Part shown: one piece after another, positions 42,843 to 55,745 of the stretch
How the letters are laid out: the number at the start of each line of letters is the position of its first letter
Position numbering within the stretch: the first letter of the stretch is position 1
Source of the DNA: Ureaplasma sp.
Lineage (GTDB): Bacteria; Bacillota_I; Bacilli_A; Mycoplasmatales; Mycoplasmoidaceae
Length of the DNA stretch: 64,000 nt
Direction: 5' to 3'
NCBI GenBank assembly: GCA_020024775.1
Contig: JAHHTF010000001.1
Span: 1 to 64,000, forward strand
The notes under the pieces: model-generated
Told to the model about the DNA's origin: nothing
The model's input: the letters and a program-made list of their open reading frames with translations, nothing else
The model's database searches: none
Program-made: the position numbers and the translations under genes

Positions 42843-43550
42843 ATGCTAAGATTATTGAATTATCTTTTATTTCTAGTAACCCTATTAGCATTCTTGATAA
42901 TAATAGTTCCATTCGGTTTATCTGCTAGAGAATTCTCTTTATTAGGTAATCCAGTGAACCTACAACATTTAAAAGACTTAGTAGGTCCATATTGAAACCC
43001 AGCTGCAAACATGTCATCAACAATTATTTTCTTAATTGCTGCATGTGCTTTATTACCTGTTCAACAAATCTTCTGATTAAAAAGACAACAAAAAGATAAC
43101 CACTACCCAGTAGACCCTAAATTCTTTGAAAAATACAAAGTAACCATGTATTTAACAATTATTATGATTGTTACTTCCTTTGCTTGGTTTATGGGTGTGT
43201 GATTATCAAGTCCATCAGGTTATCCAACCAGTGATGTTGGTAAATTAACAGATATGTATATGTTAAAAAGAAATGTATATATTGGTGGTATTGTAGTAGT
43301 AGGTTTATTAGGATTATCAATTATGGGATACGCTTCATATGTTAACTTAATGATTACATATGAACAACAAAAACAAATGGTTGATGAAGGAATTGCAAAT
43401 GGTACATATGACCCAGTTACTCGTAGACCAATTGATGAAGTAAAAGCGGTTGATGAAACTATCAAAGAAATCAAAGAAGCAAAACAAGATGATGAAATAG
43501 ATCCATCTAGTTATTCTGGATCATCTGGATTGGTTCCTGATGCAAATTAA
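42843..43550 (+). CDS. Four-TM membrane protein of unknown function
   Basis: A 235-residue protein with hydrophobic helices at about 5-28, 56-74, 96-118 and 138-164, then an acidic, Lys-rich cytoplasmic tail ending PSSYSGSSGLVPDAN. No family recognised. Lodged between rsmE (1 bp) and mtaB (11-bp overlap), so it belongs to the efp operon. Confidence 0.8.
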
Positions 43551-44841
43551 TAAAATAAAAAGCTTTGCAATCCATACTTTGGGTTGCAAAGTTAATACGT
43601 ATGAGTCAAATATCATTAGAAATGAGTTACTATCATATGGAATGATAGAATGTGACTTTAAGCAAAAAGTAGATTTATACATTATTAACACCTGTTCAGT
43701 TACAAACAATGCAGATTTAAAATCAAGAAACATTATAGCGAGAGCAAAGAAATTAAATCCAGAAGCAATTGTATTTGTTTGTGGATGTTATTCTCAAGTT
43801 GCTAAAGAAATCAAAAATGCAGACATTGTAATTGGTAACAAATACAAAAATGGGATTATTAATGTTTTAGAAGAATACTTAACTAATCATCAAAATAAAT
43901 TAATTAAGGTTGATAACTTATTATTAGAAACTGAATTTGAAGACACAAAGATTGATGACTTCAAACAAAACACAAGAGCATTTTTAAAGATTCAAGATGG
44001 ATGTAATTTCATGTGTTCTTATTGTATCATTCCTTTTACTAGAGGAAGACAAAGATCAAAAGATGCCAACAAGATTATTGATGAAATCAAAACACTGGTT
44101 GCAAATGGATATAAAGAAATTGTTTTAACTGGAGTTAACACTGCAGGATATCATGATTTAAATAATGAAATTAATTTCTATCAATTATTAAAAATGATTA
44201 ATAAGTTACCTGGGGAATTTAGAGTTAGAATTTCATCAGTGGAACCTTTTCAAATCGATCATGACATCATTGATTTAATTGTTAACAATAAAAGATTTGC
44301 TCAACATTGACACATATGTTTACAATCAGGTTCAGATAGTGTATTAAACCAAATGCATCGTAAATATTCAACAAAAGAATTCTTGAAATTAGTAAACTAT
44401 ATTTATTCTAAAAATCCATATACCGCAATTACCACAGATTATATTTGTGGATTCCCAACTGAAACTGATGAAGACCATCAATTATCAATTAAGTTTTGCA
44501 AACAAGTTGGATTTTATCAAATGCATATCTTTCCTTATTCCAAAAGAAAATTTACCCCAGCTGCAAATCTAGTACAAGTGAAAGATGAAATTAAAAAGCA
44601 AAGGGTAGATGACTTCTTAAAACTGAACAAAGAATTAGAAAATAATTTCTTATCTAAATTTGTAAATAAAGAAGTTGTAGTTTTAATTGAAAAAGCAATT
44701 GACACAAATAAATACATTGGGAAAACTTCTGAGTATTTAGATGTTATTATTAACAGTGATACAGATATCACAAACCAATTAGTTAATGTGAAGATTACTA
44801 AAAAAGTTTTCAATAATTTAATTGGTGAAATTATCAAATAA
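43540..44841 (+). CDS. mtaB: tRNA threonylcarbamoyladenosine methylthiotransferase MtaB
   Basis: A 433-residue radical-SAM methylthiotransferase. The N-terminal UPF0004 domain has TLGCKVNTYES, INTCSVTNNAD and CGCYSQ (three Cys for one Fe-S cluster). The radical SAM motif is CNFMCSYCIIPFTRGRQRS. LTGVNTAGYHD and the MHIFPYSKRKFTPAA segment mark the MtaB subgroup rather than MiaB. It adds methylthio to t6A37. Overlaps the upstream membrane-protein gene by 11 bp. Confidence 0.93.
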
Positions 44842-44845
44842 GATT

Positions 44846-44876
44846 TCTCTTAGTCAATTTGATTAAGAGATTTTTT
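44846..44876 (+). terminator. Terminator of the efp-mtaB operon
   Basis: TCTCTTA pairs with TAAGAGA, then TTTTTT. Confidence 0.88.
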
Positions 44877-45030
44877 AATGTCTGTATTGATCAAATTTAT
44901 GAAAATCAGAAGATATTTGGAATAATCATTGAATTAATTGATATTAAAAGACAATCAATACTTAAATAACTACTAAAATATCATATAATATATATTATTT
45001 TGAAAAAGTAAGTTAGGTAGTTTAAATAAA

Positions 45031-48000
45031 ATGAGAGCACTTTTAAAAAATATTTTTCGATATTCATTTAAAAATAAATATTCATTTTTTTCTTTATTTT
45101 TAATGTTCTTCATATGTTTATTCTTGTTGATAACATTAGGGTTGTTCGTAAGCAACTTATCAAGAAAATATAATGAGTTACTTGCAACAACTAATCCTCA
45201 TAATGTTTTGATTAATGAGAATTTTGACGACAATATTGAAGGTGATATATCAAGAGCAGAATTCGAACTACAAATACTTAAAGAATTTTCAAATGATCCT
45301 AACATTGATACAACAGTACCAACTGATGAAACACCACAACAAAAACTATATAGATTAAATTCAGAAATCTATAATATTCAACACTCAAATAAAAATATAG
45401 ATTTAAGATTAAGAAATTTTAATTCTATTGACTTAAATGGATTAAACAATGAAAAGTTTAAAATGGTGAAATACCTTTCAACTTATTCAATTGATAAACT
45501 ATTCATTTATGAAGGAACAGGATTACCTAAAAATGCAAGTGGACAACAAACCGTTCCTACTGGATTAGACTTTAAAAGAATATTAGACTTAGCATTGGAT
45601 GTAACTAATACATCTCAAGAAAATATTGAAGCTAGACAAATGGTAGTCTTCTTTATTTCTAAAGCGGACTGAACATCAAGTGATCAATCTAAATTTGAAT
45701 CTGCATCAAAAGAATTATTAAATGCAGTTAAAACTGATCCAACAATTGACCCAGCTACTTATACTGGTTCAGCTACATATAATGAAATCATCAAACCTTT
45801 CTTTGAGTTAAATAACCCTAACTTTAAAATTGATAACAAAATCTTTAAACTGATTTTCACTAAGTCAGATGCACTTGGTGACTCAGTTGCTACTTATCAC
45901 GACTTTACATCTTATACATCAATTGTATCTCCAATTTACTTACAAAACAATCATAAGAAAGTTTTCCCATATTCTAAATTCCTTGAATTCTCAAAAGTAG
46001 ATAAAACAGATTTATCTAACTCACCATCACAACAACAATTTAGAAAATGATTTGATAAGATTGATAATTCATATAAAATCTATATTCAAAACATTCCATA
46101 TTTAATAGTTGGATCAGGATTGTCTCCAGACTTTACTTATCCAATAGTTTCATTTGAAAATGTTGTAGTTGATTATAACAAATCAGCAATTCTGTATTCA
46201 AATAATTCAGGTTTTGAAAGAACAAAAAACTCTTGACCAACCGCTCCACAAGAAAACTTAATTGTTGCTAATTATACAGGGAATTTACCATTTGCACATA
46301 TGTTAACTAAAATCAATGCAATTGGTAAACAATATATGCCTAACTTCCCCCCGTCAATTAATATTGCTTATGCAGCAGGTGATCAATCAAACATTTATAC
46401 TCCATCCCCTATCAGAGTAACATTTATTGAAGGTATCATCAAAGCAATTAATACAGTATCAATTGTGTTAATTATTTTCTTAGTATTAATCTCAATGTTC
46501 GTAACAACAATCTTGTTACAAAAATTCATTAAAGAAAATATTAAAAGTTTATATATTATTATTGCCAATGGGTTCAATAAATATAAAGCAATATTGGCAA
46601 TTTCATTAGTTACAATTATCCCTACATTCTGTGCAGCTGTATTAGGATTTATTGCTGCATACTTTGCTCAAGTTCCAACAATCAATCTATTTGGTGCTTA
46701 TTGGTCGATACCAATTTTACCATCCGGATTCGGAACAGTTTATATTGTGATAATAGCATTCATAGCATTGTTTGCTTTTAATACTATTTTAATTTTCTTC
46801 TTAGCAATGATTGCTTTAAGAAAACCAGTATCATCAGGAATCAATACTGATGGTATTAAATTAGGTTGATTAGCTAGACAAGTTAAGAAACCATTTAAGT
46901 GAACAGGAATTGTTTCACGGTTTAGAATATCAATTGCATTTAGTTCAGTAAGTAAATTGTTATTCTTGTCATTGATTTCATCCCTTTCAATGTCATCAAT
47001 TATTTTCATTTCATCAACATATAAGATGTTTGATAAAACAATTGATCCAACAATCAAAACAAACTCAGCAGATTTTGCAATTAATTTAACTACACCTACT
47101 TGACAAGGTGGTCAATACTATGGTGTTGACTTTAATAAAATCGGACAAGAGTATACAGGATGAATTAAAGATTCAACAACATCATATCCAGTTGATGGTA
47201 TTGTAAATAATTCTCAATACAAAACTCCAGGTGATAGTTATCAAAAATATTATGAAAACCCACCAAAGGGAATTGCAAGTGGATTAAATGCTAATCCAAG
47301 TTTATTACCTAATGTTGCTACACCATTATTTAAAACTTGATCTCAACTACATTATCCCCAAACATCAGATTTAAGTAGTTCAAGAACAAAACTAAATTAT
47401 TTATTTAATAAAACAGAAAACCAATTCTTATTAGATGTATATCTAGGTGGTAATATCATTCCATCTAACCCATGAGTTGATATCATTGATAAAATGATTC
47501 CAGTTAACCAATCAAATACATCAATTGAAAAAACAAATAATTTAATAACTAATGTTTTAAATGATTTCCAAGTATTAGATAAAACTGTAGCTAGTTATCA
47601 ATTCAATGGTACGTTAAACAACAAACTCGTTGCAACAACTTCTGAATTCGGTCCAACTGCAACATCAACAATAGCTTATTTCTATATTACAAATAATCCT
47701 AATTTTAGAAATGATGGTAAAACAAACTATCCAATTGTTTATTTAGATGATAGTAACGATGAAACATTAAATATCAAAAACATTTATCAATCATACCAAG
47801 ATTGAAAAGTGAACCCAGCACCATTATCAGATACTGACCCAATTACATTACAAGTAAGTAATTATTTCACTAATCTACCAATGCGTGCTAAAAATAACTT
47901 TTCAGAAGTAATTGAAAACCCAAGAAACAGAGATGCTTTATTAGTGCATCTATCAGCCAACCTATTAGATGGTTCAGTTAAATATACAACTTATTCAAGT

Positions 48001-49632
48001 GTATTTAAATATCTATTTGATGTAAAACCATATGACCCTAATAAACCAGTAACACCACCAAGTAATGGAATGTTTACTGAAGCTCCAACAATTGGAAAAC
48101 AATTAATGGTTTATGAAGATACATTAAATCATCGCCAAGTATTAATTAATAAACAATCCCCTAATTTATTTAAAGGTCTTGGTGATATTGGGATGTCAGC
48201 ATCTCCAATGTTCACAAACTTTGCAGATCATGTGTTCTCAGACTCATACTATCAAAATGATATTTATAAAATTAGTTATAACTCAGTTCCACTTAATCTT
48301 TCATTAGGTGATGAACCTTATTGTTATATTAATTATAAATTAGATGAAACTTCATCAGGAGTTAACTCAAGTTATAAACATAATAACCTATTCCCAATTA
48401 TTGGTCTTTATAGTGGAACTAAAAAAGTTAACTTAACAAATGCAGATACTGATGAACCAATCACGCAAGAATGATTAATTGCTAAACAAAAAGAATTAGA
48501 AATAGATAAAATATATCCAGTAGTTATTAACCTATTTGCTGCTAAACAATATAACTTAAATGTTAATGATGTTATTAGTGGAGTTGCTACTAATAGAACT
48601 GATAGATATTTAGTTGATAAAAACAAAGTATTACCTGAAGTTAAATTCAAAGTAGTAGCAATTAATGACACAAGAAAAGATCCAGAGTTCTATACAACTA
48701 TGGATGCAGCACAACAAATCTTAGGACTAGCAACTGCTATGGATTATAAGTATGTAAGAACTTTATCATCTAATCCAGATGTTGATCCTAGCAAGCAAAT
48801 AGTTCCAATCAATGATTTAAACAACCGTTATAATAATTTCGGTGGATTCAATGGAATCTATACATCAGATCCAAATCTTCAAATCTTATCAAGTGGTATT
48901 TCATTATATTCTCCATCAGGAACATATTTATCAATTGATACATTTAAAGATGATCCTAACTTAATTAAAATCTTTGATGGAATCTTATCTCAAAAAGGAT
49001 ATACTCCAAGTGATTTAAATTATTTGGGAGTAGCACTAGGTTTAAACACCCCAGAAAAAGTAGCTGAGTTAAGAAGCAGATATAATCTAACAACAGATAA
49101 AAATAAATTTGTGTTAGATATGATTCATCACCTTAACACTATTTATGATGGATACGTATATTTCTCAATTCCAGAAAAACCAGATGCATTAGCTTCAAGT
49201 AGAGCAGTATTTGATAAGATTGCAAATACTATTAATGCAATTGAAATCATTGTAGTTTCTTTAATTATTATTCTATCTATCTTAATTCTATTGATTACAT
49301 CTTGAGTAATCATTGCAGACTTAATGAAAGTTATTCTATTATTAAAGACTCAAGGATTTAGTGACCTTGAAAATGCACTTAACATTTTCTCAGTATTTAT
49401 TCCAACATGAATTCTTTCAACGCTTGTAACAGTTCCATTGATTATTTTTGCACTAAAAGCATTCAAGGAATTTGCATTTGCTTCTTTAGGAGTATTATTA
49501 AATATTAATATTTCATGATTTGCATTCTTTATTGGATCAATATCATTAGCAGTATTATTTATTATAATTATCGGATTTGTAACCCTATTCTTAAAGAAAA
49601 CAAATGTTGTTGATTCATTAAGATGAAATTAA
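45031..49632 (+). CDS. Giant FtsX/MacB-type ABC transporter permease
   Basis: One frame of 1533 residues through many TGA codons. Layout: an N-terminal TM helix (about 15-42), a large extracellular domain (about 45-465), an FtsX core with three TM helices (about 465-615), another TM helix (about 640-670), a second very large extracellular domain (about 675-1390), and a final FtsX core of three TM helices (about 1400-1525). This duplicated FtsX arrangement is typical of MacB-like permeases of lipoprotein or peptide export systems and is enlarged in mycoplasmas. Its ATPase is not adjacent. A TATAAT-like box at about 44994 may be the promoter; no strong ribosome binding site is seen. Confidence 0.85.
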
Positions 49633-49639
49633 AATAAGA

Positions 49640-49666
49640 TTAGCACTCTACAATTTATTGTGCTAA
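49640..49666 (+). promoter_or_regulatory. CIRCE element upstream of lon-dnaK
   Basis: TTAGCACTC, nine bases, then TTGTGCTAA: the left half is perfect and the right half matches 7 of 9 to the CIRCE consensus bound by HrcA. The stem is followed by TTTTATTTTTTT, so as RNA it may also end the transcript of the upstream permease. An extra right half-site, TTGTGCTAA, lies at 49677-49685 next to the probable -10. Confidence 0.85.
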
Positions 49667-49722
49667 TTTTATTTTTTTGTGCTAATATATATACATTAAC
49701 ATCCAAGGAGGAACAATATCAA

Positions 49723-52119
49723 ATGCTACCGTTATTATATTTAAGAGGTGTAATTCCTTTTGAAAATGAAGAATTAGAAATCGAATTCAGTAGACCACAA
49801 TCAATTACTGCGATTGAATCTGCATTAAAAGAACATGAAGGACAACTAGTTGCTGTTCCACAAGTTTCTTTAAATGAAAAAGCAGTAAAAACTTATTCAC
49901 AATTATCTGATTTTGGATTAGTTGGTAGAGTAAGCAAGTTCGTGAAACACAAAGATGAAGAAGGTGTTTTCGTAGCTACTATTAAATTTGGCAGAAAGGT
50001 TAAGATTGTTAAACCAGTTGGTTCTGATACTATTAGTTCTAATAATATTGATTTTATTGAATTACCTGAATTAGAATTTAATGAAGATGACTTAATCTTA
50101 ATGACTGATTTACCAAGTATGCTTGTAAAAGCAAGTTTCTTGAAAACAAATTCTAAATTATACCAATCAGTAATTACATTGTTAGCTGATAAAAAATACT
50201 TATCATTTTTAGATAGAACAATGTTAATTGCTTCAGGTGGTGATTTTACAATTCTATTTAATTACTTTGAACAAATCACTGCATCAGCTAAAATCTTCTC
50301 AATTACAAATGTATTGTTTGGTCACACAGAAGATCCAGAACTTGAAAGTAATACAGATGCTGCTATTACTAAGAAATTATCTGAACAAATGGCTAAACAA
50401 CAAACAGAATTCTATTTAAGAGAAAAACTTAAATTAATTAAAGAAGAATTAGGTGAAATCACTTCTAAAGAAGATGAAAGTGAAAAGATTAAAAGACTTG
50501 TAAAAAACAATCCATATCCAAAACATATTAAAGAAAAAATTCTTTCAGAATTAGTAAAATATGAAACAGCATTTACTTCAAATGAAGCTGGATTAGCGAA
50601 ATCATATATTGATTGATTAATTGAACTTCCTTGATGACAAAAATCTGTCGACAATACTGATTTAAATAAAGTACAAAAAGTACTTGAATCAAATCACTAT
50701 GGTATTGAAAAAGTAAAAGAAAGAATTCTTGAATATATCGCAGTTAACATTAACAACCCAAAATCTAAAGCTCCAATCATCTGTTTAGTTGGTCCTCCTG
50801 GTGTTGGTAAAACATCATTAGCAAGATCAATTGCAGAAGCTTTAAACAAAGAATTTGTTAAAGTAGCTTTAGGTGGGGTTAAAGACGAATCAGAAATTCG
50901 TGGACACAGAAAAACATACTTAGGAGCAATGCCTGGTAGAATTATTAAAGCAATGAAAAAAGCTAAAACAATTAACCCATTGTTCTTATTAGATGAAATT
51001 GATAAGATGTCAAGTGATCACAAAGGTGACCCAGCTTCTGCACTATTAGAAGTATTAGACCCAGAACAAAACAAAACATTTAGTGATAACTATATCGAAG
51101 AAGATTATGACTTATCTCAAGTAATGTTTATTTGTACTGCAAACTATTACAACCAAATCCCAGAAGCTTTAATTGATAGATTAGAAGTAATCGAATTATC
51201 AAGCTATACATTAAATGAAAAGAAACATATTGCAGAAGAACATTTAATTAAAAGAGTAGCTGAAAACACTGGATTAAAAACAAAAGATATTAAATTCACT
51301 GTTGATGCAATCGATCACATTATCAATTACTATACAAGAGAAGCAGGGGTTCGTGAATTACAAAGATTAATTGAACAAATTGTTCGTAAAATTTTAGTAT
51401 TAAAACTAAAAGGTGAAGAATATCCAACTAAGATTACTCCAGTTGAAGTTGAAAAACTTTTAGGTAAAAAACGTTTTGATTTAACTTTAAAAGACAAAAC
51501 TCCAATTGCTGGTATTGTTAATGGAATGGCTTATACATCAGCTGGTGGTGATTTATTACCAATTGAAGCTACATTTTTTAAAGGTAAAGGTAATGTAATC
51601 ATTACTGGTAACCTTGAACAAACAATGACTGAATCAGTTAATGTTGCTTTTGGCTATGTAAAATCAAATGCTGTGAAATTTGGTATTGAAAACATTGACT
51701 TATCTGAACTAGATTTACACTTACACGTACCATCAGGAGGAATTCCTAAAGATGGTCCAAGTGCAGGGGTTACAATTACAACTGCTATTCTATCTGCATT
51801 AAAACAAGTTTCAATTCCTACTAATGTAAGTATGACAGGGGAAATCATGTTAAGAGGTAAAGTTGGTATCATTGGTGGAGTAAAAGAAAAAGTTATTTCA
51901 GCACACAGAGCTGGAGTAAGAAATATCTTTATTCCGAAAGATGACGAAAGATATCTTGAAGATGTTCCGCATGAAATCAAAAAAGATCTTAACATTACAT
52001 TAGTTGAAGTATATGATGAAATTTATGATGCATTATTTAAAGATAAAAAATCAAAACCATTAACTACTGCTTCAACTCCTAAAAAAGCTTGTAGCAAAGT
52101 TAGTAAAGAACAATTATAA
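49723..52119 (+). CDS. lon: ATP-dependent protease Lon
   Basis: A 798-residue LonA protease. The N-terminal substrate domain starts MLPLLYLRGVIPFENEE. Then come the coiled coil (KLKLIKEELGEI), the AAA+ module with GPPGVGKT and FLLDEIDKMSSD, and the protease domain with the catalytic Ser in KDGPSAGVT and Lys in the RGKVGIIGGVKEK segment. It is the main cytoplasmic quality-control protease in mollicutes. The start follows AAGGAGG by 11 nt; an earlier in-frame start at 49660 would overlap the CIRCE and lacks a ribosome binding site. dnaK follows by 15 bp. Confidence 0.96.
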
Positions 52120-52134
52120 TAAGGAGATATAAAT

Positions 52135-53910
52135 ATGGCTAAAGAAATAATTTTAGGTATCGACTTAGGTACAACAAACTCAGCTGTTGCTGTAATGGAA
52201 GATAACAAACCAGTTATCTTAGAAAACCCAGAAGGAAAAAGAACAACTCCTTCTATTGTAGCTTTCAAAAATGATGAAATCATCGTTGGTGATGCTGCTA
52301 AAAGACAAATGATTACAAACCCAAATACAATCTTTTCAGTTAAAAGACATATGGGTACAGATTTTAAATATGATATTAATGGAAAACAATATACTCCTGA
52401 AGAAATTTCAGCTAGAATTTTAAGTTATTTAAAAACTTTTGCTGAAAAGAAATTAGGACACAAAGTTTCTAAAGCTGTTATTACAGTTCCTGCATACTTT
52501 AATGATGCTGAAAGACAAGCAACTAAAAATGCTGGTACAATCGCTGGATTAAAAGTTGAAAGAATTGTTAATGAACCAACCGCTGCTGCATTAGCATATG
52601 GATTAGAAAAAGCTAAAGATCAAAAAGTATTAGTATTTGACCTTGGTGGTGGTACATTTGACGTATCTATTCTAGAAATTGCTGATGGTACTTTTGAAGT
52701 ATTAGCTACAAGTGGTGATAACAGATTAGGTGGGGATGACTTCGATGAAGCTATCATCAACTGAATTTTAGAACAAGCTAAAAATGATCATGGTGTTGAT
52801 TTAAAATCAGACAAGATGGCAATGCAAAGATTAAAAGATGCAGCTGAAAAAGCTAAAATCGAATTATCTGGAACATTAACTACTCAAATTGCTTTACCAT
52901 TTATTGCAATGACTCAAACAGGTCCAGTTAACATTGAATTAGAATTAACTAGAGCTAAATTTGAAGAATTAACAAAACCTTTATTAACAAGAATCTCTAA
53001 ACCTTTAGAAGATGCTGTTAAAGAATCTAAACTATCTTACAAAGATATTCATGAAGTATTATTGGTAGGTGGATCTACAAGAATTCCAGCTGTTCAAGAA
53101 TTAGTTAAAAAAATTACTGGTAAAACTCCTAACCACTCAATCAACCCAGATGAAGTAGTTGCATTAGGTGCAGCTGTCCAAGGTGGGGTATTATCAGGAG
53201 ATGTTAAAGATGTTTTATTATTAGATGTTACTCCTTTAACATTATCTATTGAAACAATGGGTGGAATTGCTACTCCATTAATTCCAAGAAACACTACTAT
53301 TCCAACAACTAAATCACAAGTATTCTCAACTGCAGAAGACAACCAACCAAGTGTTGATATTAGAATTGTTCAAGGAGAAAGACCAAGAGCAAGTGATAAC
53401 AAATTATTAGGTAATTTCCAATTATCAGGAATTGATCCAGCTCCAAAAGGTGTTCCTCAAATTGAAATCAGTTTCAGTATCGATGCTAATGGTATCATGT
53501 CTGTAACTGCAAAAGATTTAAAGACAAACAAAGAAAATTCTATTACTATCTCAGACTCATCTGGATTAACTGAAGAAGAAATCCAAAGAATGGTTAAAGA
53601 AGCAGAAGAAAATAAAGAAAAAGATGCTTTATTTAAAAAGACCGCTGAACTTAAAAATAGAGTTGATAGCTTATCAGCTCAATTAAAACCAGTTCTTGAA
53701 AACAAAGATATTCCAGAAGATCAAAAGAAACCATTAGCTGACCAATTAGATGAAATCAACAAATTGTTAGCTGAAGAAAAATGAGATGAATTAGAACAAA
53801 AACTTTCAGCATTAGAACAAGCTTTAGCACAAGCTGCTAATATGGCTAATCAAGCAGGAAATTCTAAAGCAGATAATGAAGCTGAAGTTACTGATGAAGA
53901 AGTTAAATAA
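52135..53910 (+). CDS. dnaK: Chaperone DnaK (Hsp70)
   Basis: A 591-residue Hsp70. ATPase motifs: GIDLGTTNSAVAV, FDLGGGTFDVSIL and VLLVGGSTRIPAVQ. The substrate domain has DVTPLTLSIETMGG and SKSQ-type segments, and the C-terminal tail ends ADNEAEVTDEEVK. It refolds proteins with DnaJ and GrpE. It has an AAGGAG ribosome binding site but no promoter of its own in the 15-bp gap, so it depends on the lon promoter and its CIRCE. Confidence 0.98.
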
Positions 53911-53980
53911 TCAATTTAAGTTTTATTTATAGTTTAATCATAATCAACAACTCAAATTAATATATTATAGTTTCATATCG

Positions 53981-54011
53981 ACACACTAGGTTATTCTAGT
54001 GTGTTTTTATT
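53981..54011 (+). terminator. Terminator of lon-dnaK
   Basis: ACACACTAG pairs with CTAGTGTGT around GTTATT, then TTTTT. Confidence 0.92.
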
Positions 54012-54013
54012 TC

Positions 54014-54043
54014 AAAATAAAAACTAGTCATATTAGACTAGTT
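54014..54043 (-). terminator. Terminator of the hrcA-dxs operon
   Basis: AACTAGTC pairs with GACTAGTT and, on the minus strand, is followed by TTTTTATTTT. It overlaps the dxs stop codon. Confidence 0.88.
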
Positions 54044-55745
54044 CGAAAATATTTTTAACATCCATTTCTAAAGATAAATCAATATCTTTTGTCGATCCTT
54101 TTGTTGGATATTGTTTGTATGACATTGAAATAATTTTAGTGTTTGAATTTATTTGGTTAGCACAATCATAGAATTCGTTTACTAATCCAAGATTGCTATA
54201 GATTCTTTCATAACAAATGATTTTAGAATACTTAGATAATATCTTTTTGATTTCTTGTGGATTCAATTTATTAATAGCAATTGTATTAATTAAATCAACT
54301 TTGATTTGATTGTTATTAATGCATTCTAAAATACTATCTGTATATGGTCCATAGGTAATAATAGCAGTAGAGTTATTATCATCAATAAGATATTCAAATT
54401 CATTGATATTAATATCATTATTGTTTTCTTGAATACTATAAGTAAATTTAGATTTAGGGTATCTAATGAATATTAAATCATTGTTAGAATTATCAGATAT
54501 GTTATTGTATGCATAATCAATTAATGTATTTAATTGATGATAGTTTCTTGGAGAATAGATTTTTGCATTAGGAATTGATTTTAAAAATCCTACATCAAAG
54601 ATTCCGTGATGACTAGGGCCATCACCACCTGATAAATCAGCTCTATCTAATAAGAAGATTGGTTTTAAATTTAATCTACTTAAATCGTGAACCAATTGGT
54701 CATAAGCACGTTGGATAAATGATGAATAATATAAACAAACAACCTTTTTGTTTTTTAAACATAGCCCAGAAGCAAATGAACTAACATGTTCTTCTGAAAT
54801 CCCCATGTCTAGATATTGAGCATTGTGTTGATTATATAATTGCATGAATCCTGTTCCAACATTCATAGCAGGATTTAGAATGTATAAGTCTTTATCATTT
54901 TTAATTTTGTTTAATAAATTATTACAAGCAATTTCACCAAATGTTTCAGATTGTTTTAATGTATTAGCATGATAATAACCTAGTTTATCAGATTCACCTA
55001 GTTTATCACCTTTTGCTTTAATAGTTTTGGTGTGGACTACAACTGTTTTGTTTTGATCTACTAATGCTTTTGCTTTTTTAAAAGCTTTATTTAATTGTTT
55101 GAAATCATGACCATCTATGATTCCGATATATTCATAACCTAATGCTTTAAAATATCCTTTAGCTTTGCTTTTATTATTAAATGATTTGTTTAATGAACCA
55201 ACTGCTTCTGAGATACTCATTTGGTTATCATTAACAACAATAATATTTGGAATCTTATAAAAACTATTAAGGTTTAATCCTTCAAATGATAATCCAGTAT
55301 TTAATGAACTATCTCCGATTACGCATACATGATATTTTGTTTTATCATGATTACAATAGTTCATTCCACCTAATACTGATATTGTATTTCCTGAATGTCC
55401 AGGAGAATAAAAATCATACTTAGATTCTTTCATGTCTGTAAATGCAGATAAACCATTAGTAGTTCTGATTGTGTGCATTAAATCTTTTCTACCTGTTAAG
55501 ATTTTATGAACATATGATTGATGCCCAGTATCATATACAATTACATCATTGTTTAAATTGAAGTTAGACAATAAACTAATAGTTAGTTCAACAATCCCTA
55601 AATTAGAACCATAATGGATTTCTTTTGTTTTTGCTAATTCTATAATAAAAGCTCTAATATCATTACTTAGACTCTGGTATTCAGATTCATCTAAATCTAA
55701 GAAATCTTGATAAGAATTAATTTTATTTAATGTATTCATTGTCAT
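54033..55745 (-). CDS. dxs: 1-deoxy-D-xylulose-5-phosphate synthase
   Basis: A 570-residue thiamine-diphosphate enzyme that condenses pyruvate with glyceraldehyde 3-phosphate, the first MEP-pathway step. Seen: YDTGHQSYVHK (DxGHQ), GDSSLNTG...FEGLN (cofactor motif, usually GDG-x-x-T-G-G-M-x-F-E-x-L-N), NDNQMSIS, MGISEEH (catalytic Glu) and DRADLSGGDGPSHHGIFDV. It is about 50 residues shorter than bacterial DXS. The start overlaps the end of hrcA by 23 bp; a second ATG at 55739 is possible. Most mycoplasmas lack this pathway, a few pneumoniae-group species keep it. Confidence 0.9.
   Translation of the reverse strand: MTMNTLNKINSYQDFLDLDESEYQSLSNDIRAFIIELAKTKEIHYGSNLGIVELTISLLSNFNLNNDVIVYDTGHQSYVHKILTGRKDLMHTIRTTNGLSAFTDMKESKYDFYSPGHSGNTISVLGGMNYCNHDKTKYHVCVIGDSSLNTGLSFEGLNLNSFYKIPNIIVVNDNQMSISEAVGSLNKSFNNKSKAKGYFKALGYEYIGIIDGHDFKQLNKAFKKAKALVDQNKTVVVHTKTIKAKGDKLGESDKLGYYHANTLKQSETFGEIACNNLLNKIKNDKDLYILNPAMNVGTGFMQLYNQHNAQYLDMGISEEHVSSFASGLCLKNKKVVCLYYSSFIQRAYDQLVHDLSRLNLKPIFLLDRADLSGGDGPSHHGIFDVGFLKSIPNAKIYSPRNYHQLNTLIDYAYNNISDNSNNDLIFIRYPKSKFTYSIQENNNDININEFEYLIDDNNSTAIITYGPYTDSILECINNNQIKVDLINTIAINKLNPQEIKKILSKYSKIICYERIYSNLGLVNEFYDCANQINSNTKIISMSYKQYPTKGSTKDIDLSLEMDVKNIFELV

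Noticed and set aside
45031..49632. Several separate membrane and hypothetical genes
   Set aside because: They lie in one frame separated only by TGA codons, which encode Trp here; no TAA or TAG intervenes.
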